Assembly (NCBI RefSeq): GCF_002910905.1
Contig: NZ_NEUE01000293.1
Span: 16,242-80,241 of the forward strand
Direction of reading: 5' to 3'
DNA: 64,000 nucleotides
DNA from: Streptomyces sp. SM11
GTDB lineage: Bacteria > Actinomycetota > Actinomycetes > Streptomycetales > Streptomycetaceae
Under the pieces are notes generated by a model that saw nothing but the letters and a program-made list of their open reading frames with translations, was not told where the DNA came from and did no database searches. The first letter of the stretch is position 1; the number at the start of each line of letters is the position of its first letter. This document shows, piece after piece, positions 58,642-64,000 of this stretch. A program made the translations under genes and the position numbers.

Positions 58642-58657
58642 GTCTAACGCGTTAGAC
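58642..58657. promoter_or_regulatory. Palindromic operator of the DUF5753 regulator
   Basis: GTCTAACGCGTTAGAC is a perfect 16-bp palindrome 79 bp upstream of the regulator start and 155 bp upstream of the divergent HATPase gene. A near copy lies at 57407-57422. Confidence 0.7.
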
Positions 58658-58812
58658 AGTGCGCTACGGTTCATCACAGCACCGCGCTTCACCTCGGGAC
58701 CCCGAAGTGCAGCCGTCTCACCGTGCGTTGACGCATACGGCGGGGCGGCCATCGCCACGGGCCGGGCGCAGCGCAGCCGTTCACCCGAACCGGACCGCAA
58801 GGGGAGACCGAC

Positions 58813-59266
58813 ATGACCGCCGTAAACCCAACTCCCGTACAGCCGAACCCGATCGGCGGCGAGGTCTACCGACTCACCCTGCCGAACACCGCGAGCGCCC
58901 CGCGCCTCGCGCGGGACTTCGTCGCCTCGCTGCTGGAGGTCAGCCGGCATCTCGGGCTGGTCGACGACGCGCGGATCTGCGTGACCGAGCTGGTCACCAA
59001 CGCCCACCGCCACACCGGTACGCCGCTGATCCAGGTCCAGGCGGCCGTCAACCGGAAGCGGGTCACCATCGCCGTCACGGATGAAGGCAGCCCGCTCACC
59101 GGCGCTCTCGGCGCACTGCGGGCAGACCCGGAGGAGGAGCACGGGCGAGGGCTCGCCCTCGTCGAGAGTCTGGCGCTGGCGTGGGGGGACACGCGGCGGC
59201 GGACCACGGCACCCCGGCCGCAAGGTCGTCTGGTTCACGCTGGGGCGACCGGAACCGACGACGTGA
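58813..59266 (+). pseudogene. Anti-sigma-factor-like HATPase protein gene with a frameshift near its 3' end
   Basis: Frame 1 encodes an RsbW-like ATP-binding protein: FVASLLEVSRHLGLVDDARICVTELVTNAHRHTG (N-box), VTIAVTDEGSP (G1) and EEEHGRGLALVESLALAWGD (G2). Near 59195 the normal family ending is found in the +1 frame instead: PGRKVVWFTLGRPEPTT, stop at 59264-59266. The switch lies in the CGGCGGCGG run, consistent with one extra base. Unshifted translation would run on through a separate gene. Such proteins partner DUF397/HTH operons in Streptomyces. Confidence 0.75.
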
Positions 59267-59292
59267 CCTGCGAAGTGTCAGGAGGAGGCTTC

Positions 59293-59466
59293 GTGGTCGT
59301 CGCCGCCCTCCTCGCCGTGCTCGCCGCCGGGATCACTCTCGCGACGGCCGCCGGGGCGGGCGAAGAGCCCCCCGGGCGGCGGAAGAGGCGGCCGGCTTCG
59401 GAACCACCGGGACGCACCCCCCGAGAAGGTCCGGCGTCACGTAGCGGGGCGGAAGATCAGCAGTGA
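59293..59466 (+). CDS. Small membrane protein with basic C-terminal tail (57 aa)
   Basis: GTG 59293 lies six bases after AGGAGG. The N-terminal VVVAALLAVLAAGITLATAAG is one membrane helix or signal; the rest is a Pro/Arg/Glu-rich tail (EEPPGRRKRRPASEPPGRTP ...). Because the upstream HATPase is frameshifted, a naive reading fuses this gene to it, but the separate ribosome site argues for an independent product. Function unknown. Confidence 0.6.
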   Translation: MVVAALLAVLAAGITLATAAGAGEEPPGRRKRRPASEPPGRTPREGPASRSGAEDQQ

Positions 59467-59845
59467 GCAGGGAACGTACGGTCACGGGTCCCACCTGCCG
59501 TGCGAGAGGAGCCGGGTGGTCTCCCACCAGCGATTCGGAGCCGCACGGCGAGGGGATTGGGCACAGCCGGAACACCGCCCCCACCGGCACCGCGGGCGGC
59601 ACAGCGCATGGTCTTCGTCACAGGAAAAGAATGATTCCGAGGGCAACTGCGCGCTTTGGCGAAGTCTGTCCGCTCCGCGTGAGGCCCGTTCCGGCCCCGG
59701 ACCCGGAATAATCACCCGGCCCCCTCACAGGATCCCCATACGATCGGCACAGGCAGCAGCCCGCGTGATCCATTCCGCTGTGGCAGCCGCCCCCCGCATT
59801 CGCCTTGCTTTTCCGGGCTTTTCCGGACCCGACCCAAGGAATCAT

Positions 59846-61171
59846 GTGAAGATTCGCCGCGCACTCGCCACGGCCGTCGCCCTCGCCGTGACCACCCCCG
59901 CCGTGCTGCTCTCCGTCACGCCCGCGTTCGCCGACACCCAGCAGACCGCACAGTCGCAGACGCAGAACAAGCAGAGCAAGCCGACCATCAAGGAGCTGGA
60001 GAAGGCCGCCGCCGAGGCGCAGAAGGCGTACGACGAGGCCGTCAAGGCCCGTGACGAGGCCCAGGTCACGGTGCGGAAGGCCCTCGATGAACTGTCCAAG
60101 GACAGCCACCCCCTCGTGGCCGCCGCCAACGCCGCTGAGCAGGCCGCGAAGGACGCCGCCGCCGCGAAGGACACCGCCGACCAGGCCGTGACCGACGCGA
60201 AGACCGCCATCGCCGAACTCCCCGAGACGGCCACGGAGGAGCAGAAGACCGCTGCGGCGACCGCACTCTCCGAAGCCGAGGCGACCGCGGCGACCGCAGC
60301 CGCCACCAAGACCGCCGCCGACACCAAGGCGACCGAGGCCGCCACGGCAGTGCAGGACGCACGGGTCGCGGCTGCCCGCGCCGCCGGCGCGGCCGACAAG
60401 GCTCTGGACGAAGCGCTCGCCACGAAGGTCGCAGCCGACGCGGCGCTGGCCAAGGCCAAGAAGGAGGCGGAGGAGGAGGAGGGCCGGGACTGTGAGCCCG
60501 AGCTCAACCTCACCGCCGATGTCACCGGCCTGCCGTCCACGCTCGTCGCCGGCACGACCACCGACTTCTCCATCCGTGTGACCAACGGCAGCAAGCGTCA
60601 CATGGACGAGATCATCGCGTACGCCGGTGTCCACACGACCGACAAGACCGGTCTCAAGGACACGGGCGAGTTCTTCCGCCTCCAGTGGTCCACCAAGGCC
60701 TCGCCGAAGTGGCAGAACATCAACCAGCACAACTACATCGACGCCGTCGGCGCGCTGAAGCCCGGCGCCCGCGCCGACGTCAAGCTGCGGCTCACCGTCG
60801 ACAAGGCCGCACCGGCCGGCAACGGTATCGCGTACATCGCGACCGAGTTCTACAACGAGGACGGCTCCTGCGGCGGAGCGCCCGGCCTCGACATGTACGA
60901 GTTCGACGTCAAGGCCGCCGGCAGCAAGCCCGGCAAGCCCGGGGATGCCAAGCCCGCCAAGACCGCGAAGCCCGGCACCGACGACGCCGGGCTCAAGCCG
61001 CAGGGTTCGGCGTCGGGCACCCCGGTGAAGACCGGCACGGACGGCAGCCTCGCCGCCACGGGCTCGTCCTCCGCCACCACCTCGATCGCCCTCGCGGGCG
61101 GTGCGGCCGTGGTGCTCGGCGCGGCGGCGGTGTTCGTCGTACGTCGCCGGAAGGCCGGTTCCGACGCCTGA
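59846..61171 (+). CDS. LAXTG-type (sortase E) cell-wall-anchored surface protein
   Basis: A 441-aa surface protein. The signal peptide is cleaved after AFA (~30). A long Ala/Lys/Glu/Thr helical stalk (~38-210) resembles coiled-coil heptads. A globular domain follows (CEPELNLTADVTGLPSTLVAGTTTDFSIRVTNGSKRHMD ... YIATEFYNEDGSC) with two Cys able to form a disulfide, then a Pro/Lys/Gly linker and the sorting signal LAATG + hydrophobic stretch + RRRK. LAXTG is the Streptomyces class E sortase motif. GTG 59846 follows AAGGA by five bases. The 59467-59845 upstream stretch shows no gene. Confidence 0.87.
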   Translation: MKIRRALATAVALAVTTPAVLLSVTPAFADTQQTAQSQTQNKQSKPTIKELEKAAAEAQKAYDEAVKARDEAQVTVRKALDELSKDSHPLVAAANAAEQAAKDAAAAKDTADQAVTDAKTAIAELPETATEEQKTAAATALSEAEATAATAAATKTAADTKATEAATAVQDARVAAARAAGAADKALDEALATKVAADAALAKAKKEAEEEEGRDCEPELNLTADVTGLPSTLVAGTTTDFSIRVTNGSKRHMDEIIAYAGVHTTDKTGLKDTGEFFRLQWSTKASPKWQNINQHNYIDAVGALKPGARADVKLRLTVDKAAPAGNGIAYIATEFYNEDGSCGGAPGLDMYEFDVKAAGSKPGKPGDAKPAKTAKPGTDDAGLKPQGSASGTPVKTGTDGSLAATGSSSATTSIALAGGAAVVLGAAAVFVVRRRKAGSDA

Positions 61172-61197
61172 CGGTGAAGCCGTGAAGGTGTGAGGAC

Positions 61198-61235
61198 GTG
61201 AGGGGGTGGGGCCTGTACGGGCCCCACCCCCTCAC
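61198..61235. terminator. Terminator after the LAXTG protein gene
   Basis: GTGAGGGGGTGGGGCC and GGCCCCACCCCCTCAC form perfect 16-bp arms around TGTACG, 27 bp after the stop codon. Confidence 0.85.
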
Positions 61236-61238
61236 GCC

Positions 61239-61353
61239 GTACCAGGGCGCTCGCCCCTCTCCTCGTACCAGGGCGCTCGCCCCTCTCCTCGTACCAGGGC
61301 GCTCGCCCCTCTCCTCGTACCAGGGCGCTCGCCCCTCTCCTCGTATCAGGGCA
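61239..61353. repeat. 26-bp tandem repeat, four copies plus a partial one
   Basis: Units starting GTACCAGGGCGCTCGCCCCT repeat at 61239, 61265, 61291 and 61317, with a partial copy from 61343. Each unit contains a GGGCG/CGCCC mini-hairpin. It fills the space between the LAXTG gene terminator and the AraC-type gene end. Confidence 0.9.
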
Positions 61354-61438
61354 CCGTCCCGCTCAACGCCGGGCCGGCGTACGCTCACGAAGCACCCGGG
61401 CGGCGCCTGAACCGGCCGTCGTCCAGGGGACCGTGGGC

Positions 61439-62433
61439 TCAGCCCCCGTACGAGGACCGGAACCTGCGCCGGTAGTCCGTCGGCGTCGTGTTCAGCCGCC
61501 GCCGGAACGCCCGTACCAGGGTGTCCACCGTGCCGAACCCGCAGACGGACGCGATACGTTCGAGGGTGGCGTCGGAGGACTCCAGCTCGTTACGGGCCTT
61601 CTCGACCCGTACGGACTCGATGTAGGCGTGCGGGGTCATGCCGAGCTCGGTCTTGAAGATCCGGGTCAAGTGGCGGTCGCTGACATGGGCGTACTCCGCG
61701 AGGTCCACGACGGTGAGCTGAAGACCGACGTTGCGCATGATGTGGTGGCGGAGGTCCTCGATGCGCCGCGTCGTGGAGATCTGCTCCAGCGGAACACTGA
61801 ACTGGCTCTGCCCGCTCTGCCGCTTCAGGTACATCACGAGCTGCCGGGCGACGCGCAGGGCGACGGCCTCGCCGAGGTCGTCGGCGATCAGGGCGAGGGA
61901 CAGGTCGAGGCAGGCGCTGATCCCGGCCCCGGTCCACACATCGCCCTCGCGGATGAAGATCGGGTCGGCGTCGACCTCGATCTCCGGGTGCTCCGCGGCG
62001 AGTTGCTGGGCGGTCGACCAGTGGGTGGTGGCGCGCTTGCCGTCGAGCAGGCCGGCGGCGGCCAGCAGATGCGCCCCGACGCAGACGGAGGTGACCCGCC
62101 GGGTGCGCGCGGCGAGTTCCTTGACCTCGCCACCAGCTCGGGATCGACGAGGGCGTGCACCCTGCGCTCGCTGTCGACCTCCACCGAGCCGGGGACGATG
62201 AGGGTGTCGATACTCCGCCCGGCCGCCTCCTCGAAGGTGAGGTCGGGGAGGATGCGGACCCCGGCCCCGGTGGTGACGGGATCCAAGGCCGCGGCAGCCA
62301 GGACGACTTCGTATCCGGCCGCGTCGTCGGTCTCGCGCCGGGCGAGCGAGAACACCTCCGGGGGCCCGGTGACGTCGAGCAGGTCGACGCCCTCGAAGAG
62401 GACGATGACGACGAGCCGTCCGACGGCGTCCAT
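61439..62433 (-). pseudogene. GlxA-like AraC-family regulator gene with a one-base frameshift
   Basis: ATG 62433 (AGGAGG upstream) encodes a DJ-1/PfpI-like N-terminal domain (VIVLFEGVDLLDVTGPPEVFSLA, DTLIVPGSVEVDSERRVHALVDPELVAR). After 62126 the frame is lost. In the next frame the same protein continues: RVTSVCVGAHLLAAAGLLDG, IFIREGDVWTGAGISACLDLSLAL and a C-terminal AraC HTH pair (LTVVDLAEYAHVSDRHLTRIFKTELGMTPHAYIESVR, IASVCGFGTVDTLVRAFRR). One missing G at 62125-62126 (GCGAGGTC instead of GCGAGGGTC on the minus strand) explains it. Divergent from the isochorismatase gene it would control. Confidence 0.85.
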
Positions 62434-62585
62434 GGGGTGACCTCCTGGCGTCGGCAGCCCGCAGCGTGTCGGTATCTGCATGTCAGACGTCATTGTAGAC
62501 ATCGCCGCCGGGCCCTGGCGTCTAAGACAGCTCGCCACCCGAGCTCACCCTCTCCCCGACGCACGACCCCCGAGGCGGCACACCC

Positions 62586-63173
62586 ATGTCCCGAACAACC
62601 CTGCGCGAACTCAACGGTTTCGACGCTACCCCGGCCACGCTGGCCGGCTCGACGCTGATCCTCGTCGACTACCAGAACACCTACACCCGTGGCGTGATGG
62701 AACTCGACGGCTGGCAGGCCTCGCTGGACGCCGCCGCGCAGCTGCTGGCCCGGGCCCGCGAGGCGGGGACGAAGGTCGTGCACGTCATCAACGACGGCGG
62801 TGAGGGAACCCCGTACGACATCCGGGCCGAGATCGGACAGATCCACCCGACCGTCGCCCCCGTCGACGGCGAGCCGATCGTCGTCAAGCAGGCGCCGAAC
62901 GCCTTCCACGGCACCGACCTCGGCGATCACGTCCCCGAGGGCCAGGACGTGATCATCGCGGGCTGGATGACCCACATGTGCGTGGCGTTCACCGCGCAGG
63001 GCGCGTTCCTGCGCGGCAACCGCCCCACGGTCGCCGCCGACGCCTGCGCGACCCGGTCCCTGCCGGTCGCCGGGGCCGACCTCGACGCCTGCCAGGTGCA
63101 CTACAGCGCCCTGGCCACCATCGGCGACCTGTACGGGGTCGTCGTCGCATCCCAGAAGAAGATCGCCCGATGA
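62586..63173 (+). CDS. Isochorismatase-family cysteine hydrolase
   Basis: A 195-aa cytosolic hydrolase. The triad is visible: Asp in TLILVDYQNTYT (~28), Lys in PIVVKQAPNAFHGTD (~101), Cys in VIIAGWMTHMCVAFTAQGAF (~132) with the preceding cis-peptide Gly-x-Met-Thr. The family includes nicotinamidases and isochorismatase-like enzymes; the substrate is unknown. It is divergent from the GlxA-like regulator and overlaps the lipoprotein paralogue by an ATGA. Confidence 0.88.
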   Translation: MSRTTLRELNGFDATPATLAGSTLILVDYQNTYTRGVMELDGWQASLDAAAQLLARAREAGTKVVHVINDGGEGTPYDIRAEIGQIHPTVAPVDGEPIVVKQAPNAFHGTDLGDHVPEGQDVIIAGWMTHMCVAFTAQGAFLRGNRPTVAADACATRSLPVAGADLDACQVHYSALATIGDLYGVVVASQKKIAR

Positions 63174-63916
63174 AGCTGCTCCGCACCGCCACCGCGATCG
63201 GCGTCGCCGCCGTCCTCGCGGCCACCGCCACCGCCTGCGGCGGAAGCTCCGAGGCCGCCACCGGCAAGGACGGCGGCTCCGGCGCCCCGGCCACGCCGAG
63301 CGCCGCCGCGAAGAACGCCTCGGGGAACGTCGCCGAGGACACGACCACGCTGCGGGAGCTCAACAAGTTCGACGAGACCCCCGCCACGCTGGCCGACGCG
63401 ACGCTGATCCTGGTCGACTACCAGAACACCTGCACCGAAGGCGTGATGGAGCTCGACGGGTGGAAGCCCGCCCTCGACAACACCGCGGCCCTGCTGAAGC
63501 GCGCCCGCGCGGCGAAAACACCGGTCATCCACATCGTCGACAAGGGCTGCGACCTGAAGTCGGAGGCGGGCCAGATCATTCCCGCCGTGAAGCCGGTCAA
63601 GGGCGAGCCGGTCGTCGTGAAAAGCGTCCCGAACGGCTTCCACGACACGAACCTCGCCGACGAGGTGAAGAAGGCCGGGCGCAAGAACGTCATCATCGCC
63701 GGGTTCATGACCAACATGTGCACGCTGTTCACCACGTAGGGCGCGTTCATCAACGGCAACAACCCGACCGTCGTCGCCGACGCCTCCGCGACCCGGCCGC
63801 TGCCGCTGAACGGCAACCCGAACGGCATCCCGGCACAGCAGCTGCACCAGTCGGCCCTCGCCACGATCCAGGACCTGTACGGAGTGGTCGTCCCGACGCA
63901 GAAGTCCCTCACGTAG
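63170..63916 (+). pseudogene. Lipoprotein isochorismatase-like paralogue with in-frame TAG
   Basis: ATG 63170 opens a frame with a lipoprotein signal (lipobox AATATAC) and a Ser/Ala/Lys linker, then an isochorismatase-like domain closely related to the gene just upstream: TTLRELNKFDETPATLADATLILVDYQNTC, VVVKSVPNGFHDTNLADEV, VIIAGFMTNMCTLFTT. TAG at 63737-63739 stands where the paralogue has CAG (Gln); the frame then continues GAFINGNNPTVVADASATRP to the real stop TAG at 63914-63916. A C-to-T change explains it. The truncated product lacks the last ~60 residues. Confidence 0.88.
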
Positions 63917-64000
63917 CCCTTCCCCTCCCCCAAGGGTGGCCGCAGGGCGCGCTCAGGAGCGCCCTGCGCCACTCCGTACCCCAGAAGACCCCCACTCCCC

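Noticed and set aside
58659..59084. Alternative plus-strand frame overlapping the HATPase gene
   Set aside because: Arg/Gly-rich shadow; the HATPase N-, G1- and G2-box residues fix the true frame.
61239..61353. Possible CRISPR array
   Set aside because: The 26-bp units are directly abutting with no variable spacers.

Overview
The window is about 72% G+C, with GTG and TTG starts, tightly overlapping genes and many apparently leaderless promoters. It carries Streptomyces marker genes (mshA, nur, glnR, rsiG/amfC-type, LAXTG surface protein, DUF397/DUF5753 pair). It is therefore a piece of a Streptomyces (or very close actinomycete) chromosome with an integrated actinobacterial integrative and conjugative element (AICE) at its left end. 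No species call is made.

Positions 1 to about 10.2 kb: AICE right part. Minus-strand conjugation/replication operon, read from right to left: DUF6284 (5327), DUF6303, DUF2637 SpdB-like, RRQRL zinc protein, a 58-aa protein, a tRNA-like sequence lacking a D-arm (3197-3253), SpdD, an FtsK/TraB-type translocase (678-2435) and a prim-pol replication protein cut by the window edge. Facing it is a KorSA-like GntR repressor with two operator palindromes, followed by a GNAT gene. The cargo is a low-G+C 788-aa Mrr nuclease-nSTAND3 NTPase (7473-9839), a likely phage-defence gene. Integrase and excisionase are not in the window and should lie to the left. The right boundary probably lies near 10.19-10.3 kb, where the 3' end of a chromosomal gene and its terminator remain.

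10.3-21.9 kb: mostly core genes. These are a methyltransferase, a RelE/ParE-like toxin-antitoxin pair, a lipoprotein, a decayed beta-helix gene, a YbjN protein, mshA (mycothiol), a second methyltransferase, an NlpC/P60 hydrolase, a receiver-PP2C phosphatase, DUF2516, an HbhA-like protein and an autoregulated HTH protein.

22-32.4 kb: an accessory, decaying segment. It holds a SUMF1-like protein, a mobile-element-like remnant with two long palindromes, an alpha/beta hydrolase with an in-frame stop, a LysR-controlled SDR/AKR pair, an MFS remnant, an M23 peptidase, a HAD hydrolase, TetR, and a TetR/ABC locus whose divergent promoter region has been deleted.

32.4-53.8 kb: conserved core. It holds an Eis-like GNAT, asparaginase, RsiG (c-di-GMP-dependent anti-sigma for WhiG), D-aminoacyl-tRNA deacylase, YgfZ, Nur, a nitrobindin-like protein, three tandem paralogous membrane proteins, DsrE, DUF3099, a thiosulfate sulfurtransferase with DUF1416 and an upstream leader peptide, DUF2993, MoaD-like, GlnR, LacI, and an HtrA-type protease beside an MprAB-like two-component system.

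53.8-64 kb: surface and signalling genes with striking decay. It holds an old-yellow-enzyme remnant, a choice-of-anchor/SpaA protein with a recent internal duplication, a frameshifted hypothetical gene, a DUF5753/DUF397 regulator with two matching 16-bp operators, a frameshifted HATPase, a LAXTG surface protein, a frameshifted GlxA-like regulator, an isochorismatase and a lipoprotein paralogue with a nonsense codon. At least eight independent gene disruptions occur. They could be true decay or, for homopolymer-linked ones, assembly error.
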